A stretch of DNA of 35,306 nt from Hyphomicrobiales bacterium. GTDB lineage: Bacteria > Pseudomonadota > Alphaproteobacteria > Rhizobiales > Beijerinckiaceae. Where the stretch lies: positions 1 through 35,306 of the forward strand of contig JAIXSR010000048.1 in NCBI GenBank assembly GCA_027484605.1, in the 5' to 3' direction. The notes beneath the pieces are model-generated. The model saw nothing but the letters and a program-made list of their open reading frames with translations. It did no database searches and had not been told where the DNA came from. A program made the translations under genes and the position numbers. Of this stretch, positions 10,134 through 16,903 are shown piece by piece (the stretch's first letter is position 1; the number at the start of each line of letters is the position of its first letter).

Positions 10134-10625
10134 ATGATCCCGATCTTGCTCGGCCGGAAGCCCTCCCGCCGCGACGAACGACGTGCGCAGGATCTCGTCA
10201 TCGAGCCCGGCAGCCGCGACGAACCGCCCATCGGCGCGGAAATGGACAATCCCGGCATCCGCTGGGACCTGATGTATGTGCTCTTCCTGCGCCTGACCGC
10301 GGCGATCTGGCTGCTCAAGGGCATTGCCTTCTGGGCGCTCATCCTCGGCCTCGGCGACATTCCCCTGACCGACGAGAGCCGCGCGCGGCAGGTCATCATC
10401 ATCGGCTTCTCGCTGATCGACTGCGTCGCCGCGATCGGCCTCTGGCTGGTGGCGCCCTGGGGCAAGAGCCTCTGGGTCTTTGCGGTTGTCGCCGAGATCG
10501 TGCTCGGGATCACCGGCTTCGGCAATGCGGTGGGCGTGACCTCCGCCTCCGGCGCGGGGCTGGCCCTGTTCTTCTTCTTCGTGCTGGCCTTTGCCGTGCG
10601 ACGGCGGCAACTTGGCATCTTCTGA
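10134..10625 (+). CDS. four-helix membrane protein of unknown function (possibly DUF6163)
   Basis: A 163-residue protein with a charged N-terminal region (about residues 1-40, many Arg and Glu) and four hydrophobic segments at about 46-72, 85-106, 108-125 and 132-157, ending in a basic RRRQLG tail. It resembles a short membrane protein found widely in Hyphomicrobiales that I associate with DUF6163; that name is from memory. No catalytic motif is visible. It starts six bases after the hydrolase gene and is probably co-transcribed with it. Function unknown. Confidence 0.75.
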   Translation: MIPILLGRKPSRRDERRAQDLVIEPGSRDEPPIGAEMDNPGIRWDLMYVLFLRLTAAIWLLKGIAFWALILGLGDIPLTDESRARQVIIIGFSLIDCVAAIGLWLVAPWGKSLWVFAVVAEIVLGITGFGNAVGVTSASGAGLALFFFFVLAFAVRRRQLGIF

Positions 10626-10677
10626 CGGTCCCGCACGGGCCGGGATCCGGGCCAACCCGAACCACGGAGATCCGTGC

Positions 10678-11331
10678 ATGCGTTTCACCCCGGCCTGCTT
10701 CGCACTCGCGCTGGTTGCCGCGAGCCCCGCCGCCACCGCCGCCCAGACCCGGCAGGTCACCGTGACGTTTCCGCCCGGCGCGACGGCCACGACCCTGCGC
10801 GCTTCGCTGCGGGGCGACGGCCAGATCGCCTATGCCATCGAGGCGCGGGCCGGCCAGACGATGCAGCTCCTGCTCGCGCCCTCCAACCGTTCCTGCACCT
10901 TCAACCTCTACGAGCCGGGCGCCGGGGCGGCGACCCATATCGGCGCGGTTTCCGGCAACGAATTCGGCAGCACGCTCGGAAAGGACGGCCGCTACCGCGT
11001 CGAGATCGGGCTTCTCCGGGCAGCCGCGCGACGGCAGGAACGCTGCCGCTTCCGCCTCTCGGTCGAGATCACCGGCGCGCCCGGCGGTGTCAGCGCCGGC
11101 CTGTCCGACCGGATGATGGTCGATGCCTGCCGGGCCAATGCCGCGCCCATGTATGGCGTTTCCGGCGCTGCGATCCGCCTGCCGGGGCGGATCCGCCCGG
11201 ACGGGCAGGGCGGCTTCCGGCTGGACGGTACGGTCGACAAGGGCGCGGAGGGGGTCAAGAAACTGCGCTGCCTCTACCGGGCCGATCGCCGCTTCTCGCA
11301 TGTGATGGCGATGACCCCGGATGGCGAGTGA
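10678..11331 (+). CDS. secreted protein of unknown function
   Basis: A 217-residue protein with a clear Sec signal peptide (MRFTPACFALALVAASPAATAAQ; cleavage probably after AAA or ATAA). The mature part is beta-rich. Its first half (residues 25-125) has a pattern like pre-peptidase or bacterial C-terminal-like beta sandwiches: GDGQIAYAIEARAGQTMQL followed by NLYEPG and DGRYRVEIGL. It contains a few cysteines (SCTFN, RCRF, DACRAN, LRCLY) that could form disulfides in the periplasm. The second half (VDACRANAAPMYGVSG to the end) resembles a YARHG-free stand-alone domain I cannot name. The ATG at 10678 follows ACGGAGA. It may be in one operon with the two genes before it, 52 bases after the membrane protein. 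Confidence 0.75.
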   Translation: MRFTPACFALALVAASPAATAAQTRQVTVTFPPGATATTLRASLRGDGQIAYAIEARAGQTMQLLLAPSNRSCTFNLYEPGAGAATHIGAVSGNEFGSTLGKDGRYRVEIGLLRAAARRQERCRFRLSVEITGAPGGVSAGLSDRMMVDACRANAAPMYGVSGAAIRLPGRIRPDGQGGFRLDGTVDKGAEGVKKLRCLYRADRRFSHVMAMTPDGE

Positions 11332-11587
11332 GGATGGCAGCCCGGACTGGCGAGCATTCGCCTGTTTCCATCCATTTCCGGCGGCTTCGGAATCTCGGTA
11401 AACAGGATTTTAGATTCACGATTCAAAAATACTAAGAATTCGTCAGGTCAATCTTCTGTTCACTGCAATATCTAAACATCAAATTTACGCTGGAATTTAA
11501 ACTCATTTTCATCCGACCCCCTTATGTTGATCGCATAAGACGAGGACGGGCTGAAGCGCGCCTCAAGTAAAACAGGGGTAGTGAGTC
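11332..11587. promoter_or_regulatory. AT-rich regulatory region upstream of ldtR
   Basis: This 256-base gap contains the most AT-rich stretch seen in the window, about 11400-11525 (for example GGATTTTAGATTCACGATTC and TCAAATTTACGCTGGAATTT). It ends in an inverted repeat, CTTATG-7 bases-CATAAG, at 11521-11539, about 50 bases before the ldtR start codon. MarR-family regulators usually bind such short palindromes and often autoregulate, so this is a candidate LdtR operator and promoter region. I could not assign the -35 and -10 elements with confidence. Confidence 0.45.
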
Positions 11588-12100
11588 ATGAACAACGCGA
11601 ACGTTGCGCGTATTGTCGAACAGAAGCCGGATGGCGCACCGGCCGTCCGTGGTCTTTACCTGGAATCCCTCGCGCTGGTGGAGCGTCTTCACCGTCGCCT
11701 CCTCGATGTCATCAAGGACGAGTTCGATCGTCGCGGCCGCGCCGATGTCAACAGCGTGCAGGCGCTGCTGCTCTACAATATCGGCGACAATGACGTGACG
11801 GCCAGCGAGCTGCGCACCCGCGGCTATTATCTCGGCTCGAACGTGTCCTACAACGTCAAGAAGCTGGTCGAACTCGGCTATCTCTCGCATCAGCGCAGCC
11901 GCGTGGATCGCCGTTCGGTGCGCATCCGCCTCGCCCCGAAGGGCAAGGAAGTGCATGCCATCGTCGCCGAGCTATACGAGAAGCATGTCCGCACCGTCGA
12001 GCAGATCGGCGGCATCTCGGCGCCCGAATTCGAAACGCTGAACCAGGCCCTGATCCGGCTCGACCGGTTCTGGACCGACCAGATCCGCTACCGTCTGTGA
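11588..12100 (+). CDS. ldtR: MarR-family transcriptional regulator LdtR
   Basis: A 170-residue winged-helix regulator. The N-terminal dimerisation helix (LYLESLALVERLHRRLLDVIKDEFD) is followed by the DNA-binding wing-helix unit at about residues 55-120: NSVQALLLYNIGDNDVTASE, the recognition helix SNVSYNVKKLVELGYL, and the wing RSRVDRRSVRIRLAPKGKE. A C-terminal dimerisation helix closes the protein. The sequence and the position directly upstream of an L,D-transpeptidase match LdtR, described in Liberibacter asiaticus as controlling ldtP and osmotic tolerance; conservation of that role here is inference. The ATG at 11588 has AGGGG about 12 bases upstream. The 3' end of the gene is copied in the repeats that follow the stop codon. 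Confidence 0.9.
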   Translation: MNNANVARIVEQKPDGAPAVRGLYLESLALVERLHRRLLDVIKDEFDRRGRADVNSVQALLLYNIGDNDVTASELRTRGYYLGSNVSYNVKKLVELGYLSHQRSRVDRRSVRIRLAPKGKEVHAIVAELYEKHVRTVEQIGGISAPEFETLNQALIRLDRFWTDQIRYRL

Positions 12101-12105
12101 TCCCC

Positions 12106-12127
12106 CCGCGAACCCCGGGGTTCGCGG
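12106..12127. repeat. palindrome directly after the ldtR stop codon, first copy
   Basis: A perfect 22-bp inverted repeat with arms CCGCGAACCCC and GGGGTTCGCGG and no loop, starting five bases after the ldtR stop. No T-run follows, so it is not a standard intrinsic terminator. It may be a transcript-end hairpin or a protein-binding dyad. Confidence 0.8.
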
Positions 12128-12167
12128 AGCTCTGGACGGACCAGATCCGATACCGTCTGTGATCCCC

Positions 12168-12189
12168 CCGCGAACCCCCGGGTTCGCGG
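12168..12189. repeat. palindrome in the second repeat copy
   Basis: Same element as at 12106-12127, one repeat unit downstream. The outer ten pairs (CCGCGAACCC / GGGTTCGCGG) are intact and only the central pair is changed. Confidence 0.78.
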
Positions 12190-12224
12190 AGCTCTGGACG
12201 GACCAGATCCGCTACCGTCTCTGA

Positions 12225-12240
12225 CGTCCGGCGCCGGACG
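12225..12240. repeat. 16-bp perfect palindrome
   Basis: CGTCCGGCGCCGGACG, immediately after the third, partial repeat copy. It is followed at 12249-12268 by a further hairpin (ATCGGG-8 bases-CCCGAT). Confidence 0.6.
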
Positions 12241-12280
12241 ATTCCCTCATCGGGCCCAAAGACCCGATCGGACCCCTGGA

Positions 12281-12303
12281 AGCCCGCCCCCCGGCGGGCT
12301 TTC
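12281..12303 (+). terminator. intrinsic terminator after the ldtR region
   Basis: AGCCCGCC and GGCGGGCT form an 8-bp stem with a short C-rich loop, followed by TTT including the last stem base. It is the most terminator-like element between ldtR and ldtP and suggests that ldtP has its own promoter further downstream. Confidence 0.65.
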
Positions 12304-12487
12304 ATGCGTTGGCGCACGCCCTTGCCGCGATGAAATGTGATAACGTCCGCGTGAACAGGCGAGATTCGGCGCGAATGCCACATTTTCGCCGGATCGGACG
12401 CGCTTCCGATAGTCCCGGAACGGCGCCGCGTGGAGCCTGCAGGCCAGCCCTGCATGCCCGGCATGGCGCCGATACGCTTGATTAAGT

Positions 12488-13852
12488 ATGTGGGATTACA
12501 GGCTGGTACCGCAAAAGCCGGTCCAGATGAGGGTGATGGGGCAGATGATGCAGCAGGATGATCGTTCGACCGCGCTTTCCATGGGGCTGGACCGCCGGCG
12601 CTTTCTCTTGGGCACGGCCGGCCTTGTCGGCGCCGGTTTCGCCGCGCCCGCCTTCGCGCAGCAGAGCGGGATGGTCGGCGGCCAGGCGGAATGGGCGCAG
12701 AGCTACGATTCCGGCGGCCAGCAGACCCGGACGATCCTGACGCCCCATCCCATTCTCGGCTCGGCCACCACGGCCGCCACCGAAGGCGCGGTCCGCGTCT
12801 ATCAGGATATCGTGGCCAAGGGCGGCCATCCGCCGCTGCCCTCCGCCGTGCGGCTGAAGCTCGGCACCCGCCACCCGAATGTGCAGGCCCTGCGCCAGCG
12901 CCTCATCGAACTGGGCGATCTTTCGCCGAATGTCGGCACCGGCGCGGTGTTCGACTCCTATGTCGATGCCGCCGTGAAGCGCTACCAGGCCCGCCACGGC
13001 CTGACGCCGACCGGTGTCGTCGGCGCCCAGACCTTCGCCGCGCTCAACACGCCGGCGGAGATCCGGCTGAAGCAACTCGAGATCAACCTGCAGCGGCTGC
13101 GCTCCTATAGCGGCAATCTCGGCTCGCGCTTCGTCATCACCAACATTCCCGCCGCCTATGTCGAGACGGTGGAAAACGGCCAGGTCGCGACGCGCCACGT
13201 CGCCGGCGTCGGCAAGGTCGACCGCCAGTCGCCGATCATGAATGCGCGCATCCTCAACGTGAATTTCAACCCGTTCTGGACCGTGCCGGCCTCGATCATC
13301 CGCAAGGACCTGATCCCGCTTATGCGGAAGAACCCGAATTATCTCACCGAGCAGAAGATCCGGATCTACAACCGCCAGGGCCAGGAAATCCAGCCGGCGG
13401 CCGTGAACTGGAACTCGGAAGAGGCCACCAGCTACATGTTCCGCCAGGATCCCGGCGGCGAATTCAACAGCCTGGGTTTCGTGCGCATCAACATTGCCAA
13501 CCCGCATGGCGTCTACATGCATGACACGCCGGCCAAGGGCATTTTCGGCGACGATTACCGCTTCGTCTCCTCCGGCTGTGTCCGCGTCCAGAACGTGCGC
13601 GACTACATCTACTGGATCCTGCAGGACAATCCGCAATGGACGCGCGAGGCCATCGATGCGGCCATGCGCTCGGGCCAGCGTGTCGATGCCACCCCGCGCG
13701 AGCCGATCCCGTGCTACTGGGTCTACATCACCGCCTGGGGAACCCCGGAAGGCGTGATCCAGTTCCGCGATGACATCTACGGCAAGGACGGCGTCGGCCC
13801 GGGCGCCGTGACCGAGGCCCTGCGCGAGGGCGACGACCGCCCGTCGGAGTGA
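12488..13852 (+). CDS. ldtP: L,D-transpeptidase with peptidoglycan-binding domain and Tat signal
   Basis: This YkuD-family enzyme makes 3-3 peptidoglycan cross-links or attaches proteins to the wall in the periplasm. The 454-residue frame has a twin-arginine signal (DRRRFLLGTAGLVGAGFAAPAFA, residues 35-57), a peptidoglycan-binding (PGB1-like) domain at about 125-190 (HPNVQALRQRLIELGDL, VKRYQARHGLTPTG), and the YkuD catalytic domain at about 215-415. The active site is His345 in HDTPAKG and Cys364 in SSGCVRVQN. The ATG at 12488 has no ribosome-binding site; ATG codons at 12545 or 12548, preceded by GATGGGG, give a more usual Tat leader and are the likelier start. Pairing with ldtR implies control by that regulator. 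Confidence 0.93.
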   Translation: MWDYRLVPQKPVQMRVMGQMMQQDDRSTALSMGLDRRRFLLGTAGLVGAGFAAPAFAQQSGMVGGQAEWAQSYDSGGQQTRTILTPHPILGSATTAATEGAVRVYQDIVAKGGHPPLPSAVRLKLGTRHPNVQALRQRLIELGDLSPNVGTGAVFDSYVDAAVKRYQARHGLTPTGVVGAQTFAALNTPAEIRLKQLEINLQRLRSYSGNLGSRFVITNIPAAYVETVENGQVATRHVAGVGKVDRQSPIMNARILNVNFNPFWTVPASIIRKDLIPLMRKNPNYLTEQKIRIYNRQGQEIQPAAVNWNSEEATSYMFRQDPGGEFNSLGFVRINIANPHGVYMHDTPAKGIFGDDYRFVSSGCVRVQNVRDYIYWILQDNPQWTREAIDAAMRSGQRVDATPREPIPCYWVYITAWGTPEGVIQFRDDIYGKDGVGPGAVTEALREGDDRPSE

Positions 13853-13870
13853 GCCGGGTCCACTCGACCC

Positions 13871-13920
13871 ACCTCTCCCCCGCGGGGGAGAGGTCGCGAG
13901 CGGTAGCGAGCGGGTAGGGG
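13871..13920. repeat. intergenic palindromic element
   Basis: A perfect 24-bp palindrome (arms ACCTCTCCCCCG and CGGGGGAGAGGT, 13871-13894) is followed by two copies of CGAGCG flanking GTAG and a GGGTAGGGGGG run. It lies 18 bases after the ldtP stop. The composition and layout look like the multicopy intergenic repeats common in Hyphomicrobiales genomes. It could also end ldtP transcription. Confidence 0.6.
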
Positions 13921-14007
13921 GGCAATGCCCTCCCGGAATACACCTTCATTGAGCCCGTGCGGCATCCGGTCTATCGATGGGCGAACCTCCTCTCGCCGAG
14001 TCCCCCG

Positions 14008-14958
14008 ATGCCCCTGCTTCCCGTCACCCATGACGATATCCGCGCCGCCCATGCGCGGATCCGATCGCATATCCGCCAGACCCCGGTGATCGAATTGCCG
14101 CGCGGTGCCCTGGGCGGTGATTTCACGCCCGTCCTCAAGCTCGAGCACAGCCAGCTCTCCGGTTCCTTCAAGGCCCGCGGTGCGTTCAATTCGCTGCTCT
14201 CGATGGCCGTGCCGGCGGCTGGCGTTGCTGCCGCGTCCGGCGGCAATCACGGCGCGGCCGTGGCCTTCGCGGCCAGGGCCCTGGGCATCCCCGCGCGCAT
14301 CTTCGTGCCGGAAATCTCGCCCGCGCCGAAAATCGCGGCCATCCGCCGCTATGGCGCGGAGGTGGTGATCGGCGGCGCGCAATATGACGATGCCCAGGCC
14401 GCCTGCGACCTCTATGTCGCCGAGACCGGCGCCCTGAAGATCCATCCCTTCTCCGCGCCGGCCACGATTGCCGGGCAGGGCACGCTCGGGCTGGAATGGT
14501 CCGCCCAGGCCGGACTCGACGAGGTGGTGATCGCGGTGGGCGGCGGCGGCCTCGTCTCCGGTGCGGCTGCCTGGTTCCATGGCACGGATGTGAAGGTGAT
14601 CGGCGTCGAGCCGGAAGGCTCGCGCGCGCTCGATGCCGCGCTCAAGGCCGGGGGCCCGGTCGAGGTGAAGGTGCAATCGGTTGCCGCTGATTCGCTCGGC
14701 GCCCGGAATGTCGGGCCGCTGGTCCATGAAATCTGCGCGGCGGGCGTCCACACGGTCGCGCTGGTACCGGACGCGGCGATTCTCTCCGCGATCCGCACGG
14801 CCTGGCAGGATTTCCACCAGATGCTCGAACCCGGCGGCGCCGCCGCCCTTGGCGCGATTCTCTCCGGCGCGCATCGGCCCGCGCCGGGCGCCCGCGTCGG
14901 GATCCTGCTTTGCGGCGGCAATGTCGATCTCGGGCGCGCGGCGGAATGGGCGGCCTGA
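14008..14958 (+). CDS. threonine/serine dehydratase-like PLP enzyme
   Basis: A 316-residue fold-type II PLP enzyme without an ACT domain. The PLP lysine is in SGSFKARGAFN, the substrate loop is AASGGNHGAAVAFAAR, and the phosphate-binding loop is VGGGGLVSGAAAW. The C-terminal LCGGNVDLGR is typical of serine/threonine dehydratases and related serine racemases. The likely reaction is deamination of L-serine or L-threonine, but a racemase-type activity cannot be excluded. The ATG at 14008 fits the family N-terminus (MPLLPVTHDDIRAAHARI); a GTG at 13957 would add 17 residues with no homology. It sits between ldtP and glyA, and serine is the shared substrate of this enzyme and GlyA. Confidence 0.87.
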   Translation: MPLLPVTHDDIRAAHARIRSHIRQTPVIELPRGALGGDFTPVLKLEHSQLSGSFKARGAFNSLLSMAVPAAGVAAASGGNHGAAVAFAARALGIPARIFVPEISPAPKIAAIRRYGAEVVIGGAQYDDAQAACDLYVAETGALKIHPFSAPATIAGQGTLGLEWSAQAGLDEVVIAVGGGGLVSGAAAWFHGTDVKVIGVEPEGSRALDAALKAGGPVEVKVQSVAADSLGARNVGPLVHEICAAGVHTVALVPDAAILSAIRTAWQDFHQMLEPGGAAALGAILSGAHRPAPGARVGILLCGGNVDLGRAAEWAA

Positions 14959-15078
14959 GCCGTCGCGGAGAGCGTTTTTGACGCGCCAGCCATGCGGGCA
15001 AGAACCTTGCCCGGGTGGTTGCGTTGCGATAAACCGCAGCCTCGCTTGCTGGCCACCCCTCGAGAAGCAGGACATCCC
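14959..15078 (+). promoter_or_regulatory. glyA leader with a strong hairpin
   Basis: The 120-base gap contains CGGGCAAG-AAC-CTTGCCCG (14995-15013), an 8-bp perfect stem with a three-base loop. Next to it, GGGTGG (15013-15018) can pair with CCACCC (15053-15058) around a TTGCGATAAACC stretch. It may be a structured leader or an operator. It does not match the glycine or SAM riboswitch patterns I know. Confidence 0.35.
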
Positions 15079-16374
15079 ATGACCGCTGCCACCGCTCCGA
15101 TCCGCTCGAATTCCTTCTTCTCCGCGGGCCTGGCGGATGCCGATCCCGAGATCGCGAAGGCCGTCCAGCTGGAACTCGGCCGCCAGCGCGACGAGATCGA
15201 GCTGATCGCCTCGGAGAACATTGTCAGCCGCGCGGTGCTCGAGGCACAGGGCTCGGTCCTGACGAACAAATATGCCGAGGGCTATCCCGGCAAGCGCTAT
15301 TACGGTGGCTGCCAGTTCGTCGACATCGCCGAGGAACTCGCGATTTCCCGCGCCAAGAAGCTCTTCGGCTGCGATTTCGCCAATGTGCAGCCCAATTCCG
15401 GCAGCCAGGCCAACCAGGGCGTCTTCATGGCGCTGATGAAGCCGGGCGATACCTTCATGGGCCTGAACCTCGCGGCCGGCGGGCATCTCACCCATGGCGC
15501 GCCGGTCAATATGAGCGGCAAGTGGTTCAATGTCGTCTCCTACAATGTCCATCCGGAAACCCATCTGATCGACATGGAGGAGGTCGAGCGCCTCGCCCTC
15601 GAGAACAAGCCCAAGGTGATCGTCGCCGGCGGCTCGGCCTATTCGCGCCACTGGGATTTCGAGAATTTCCGCCGCATCGCCGATCTCGTCGGCGCGTATT
15701 TCATGGTCGACATTGCCCATTTCGCCGGGCTCGTGGCGGGCGGCGCCCATCCCTCGCCGTTCCCGCATGCGCATGTCGTCACCACCACCACGCACAAGAC
15801 CCTGCGCGGCCCGCGCGGCGGCATGATCCTGACGAATGACCCGGATCTCGCCAAGAAGTTCAATTCGGCGATCTTCCCGGGCCTCCAGGGCGGCCCGTTG
15901 ATGCATGTCATCGCCGCCAAGGCCGTGGCCTTCCACGAGGCGCTGCAGCCGGAATTCAAGACCTATGCCCACCAGGTCGTGGCCAATGCCAAGGCGCTGG
16001 CGGAAGGCCTGAAGACGCGCGGCTTCGCCATCGTCGCCGGCGGCACCGACAACCACCTCATGCTGGTGGACCTGCGTCCCAAGAAGGTGACCGGCACCAT
16101 GGCCGAGAAGGCGCTCGGCCGCGCCCATATCACCTGCAACAAGAACGGCATCCCCTTCGATCCGGAAAAGCCGATGGTCACCTCGGGCATCCGCCTCGGC
16201 ACTCCGGCCGCGACCTCGCGCGGCTTCGGCGTGGCGGAATTCCAGCAGGTCGCCCAGCTCATCGGCGAGGTGATCGACGGGCTCGCGAAGAACGGCGAGG
16301 AAGGCAACCACGCCATCGAGGACAGCGTGAAGACGCGCGTCCATGCGATGACGGCCCGGTTCCCGATCTACTGA
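15079..16374 (+). CDS. glyA: serine hydroxymethyltransferase
   Basis: Interconverts serine and tetrahydrofolate with glycine and 5,10-methylene-THF, the main source of one-carbon units. The 431-residue protein is full length. The PLP lysine is Lys240 in [25 protein letters not shown] (folate/serine pocket), [16 protein letters not shown] and [11 protein letters not shown] are all intact. The ATG at 15079 has AGCAGGA upstream. It is followed 43 bases later by nrdR, a neighbour order common in Hyphomicrobiales, and probably begins the transcript that continues through the riboflavin genes. Confidence 0.97.
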   Translation: MTAATAPIRSNSFFSAGLADADPEIAKAVQLELGRQRDEIELIASENIVSRAVLEAQGSVLTNKYAEGYPGKRYYGGCQFVDIAEELAISRAKKLFGCDFANVQPNSGSQANQGVFMALMKPGDTFMGLNLAAGGHLTHGAPVNMSGKWFNVVSYNVHPETHLIDMEEVERLALENKPKVIVAGGSAYSRHWDFENFRRIADLVGAYFMVDIAHFAGLVAGGAHPSPFPHAHVVTTTTHKTLRGPRGGMILTNDPDLAKKFNSAIFPGLQGGPLMHVIAAKAVAFHEALQPEFKTYAHQVVANAKALAEGLKTRGFAIVAGGTDNHLMLVDLRPKKVTGTMAEKALGRAHITCNKNGIPFDPEKPMVTSGIRLGTPAATSRGFGVAEFQQVAQLIGEVIDGLAKNGEEGNHAIEDSVKTRVHAMTARFPIY

Positions 16375-16417
16375 GCGGCATTCCGGCCGCCGGCTGGCCT
16401 GAACGGAGGGCGTCCTC

Positions 16418-16903
16418 ATGCGTTGCCCCTATTGCGGATCGCTCGATACGCAGGTGAAGGACAGCCGGCCGACGGAGGATTCCTCCGCCATCCGCCGGCG
16501 GCGCGTCTGCCCGGATTGCGGCGGCCGGTTCACCACCTTCGAGCGCGTGCAGCTGCGCGAACTCACCGTGGTGAAGCGCTCGGGACGCCGCACGCCCTTC
16601 GACCGCGACAAGCTGGCCCGTTCCATCGAGGTCGCCCTGCGCAAGCGCCCGGTCGAGCCGGAGCGCGTCGAGCGGCTGATCAACGGCGTCGTGCGCCGGC
16701 TCGAAAGCCAGGGCGAGGGCGAGATCACCTCCGAGGAAATCGGCTCGCTGGTCATGGAAGCGCTCAAGGCGCTCGATGATGTGGCCTATGTGCGCTTCGC
16801 CTCGGTCTATCGCAATTTCACCGAGGCCAAGGAATTCAGCGCCCTGCTGGACGAGCTTTCCGGCGATGGTCGCGAGGTCGCGGCCGACGCGGAGCGGGAC
16901 TGA
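16418..16903 (+). CDS. nrdR: transcriptional repressor NrdR
   Basis: An ATP/dATP-sensing repressor of ribonucleotide reductase genes. The 161-residue protein has the zinc ribbon with Cys3, Cys6, Cys31 and Cys34 ([15 protein letters not shown]), then the ATP-cone domain from about residue 46 ([20 protein letters not shown] to [11 protein letters not shown]). The C-terminal tail is a little longer than in E. coli. ATG at 16418 follows ACGGAGGG. The stop codon overlaps the start of ribD by one base, which suggests translational coupling. No NrdR box pair was found upstream of other genes here, as expected, because no ribonucleotide reductase gene is in the window. Confidence 0.97.
   Translation: MRCPYCGSLDTQVKDSRPTEDSSAIRRRRVCPDCGGRFTTFERVQLRELTVVKRSGRRTPFDRDKLARSIEVALRKRPVEPERVERLINGVVRRLESQGEGEITSEEIGSLVMEALKALDDVAYVRFASVYRNFTEAKEFSALLDELSGDGREVAADAERD

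Larger units (their letters stand above)
12069..12224 (+). repeat. 62-bp tandem repeat containing the 3' end of ldtR and a palindrome (2.5 copies)
   Basis: Copy 1 is 12069-12130, copy 2 is 12131-12192, and a partial copy 3 (32 bp) is 12193-12224. Each copy begins TCTGGAC and runs through the last ten codons of ldtR to its stop. Copies 1 and 2 continue into a GC-rich palindrome and GAGC. Copies 1 and 2 differ at only a few positions, so the duplication looks recent or is maintained. Copy 1 includes the true end of the gene. Confidence 0.93.
12101..12487. other. long non-coding spacer between ldtR and ldtP
   Basis: This 387-base gap holds the tandem repeats, four hairpins and the terminator listed separately. 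Beyond the terminator (12304-12487) the only structure I see is a separated inverted repeat, GAAATGTG at 12332-12339 and CACATTTTC at 12379-12387. It is a possible binding site upstream of ldtP. No open frame with convincing coding character is present. Confidence 0.6.

Noticed and set aside
13777-16419. 880-residue open frame on the minus strand over the dehydratase and glyA
   Set aside because: It covers two well-supported genes on the other strand and shows the same shadow composition (RDHG-rich); no family pattern.
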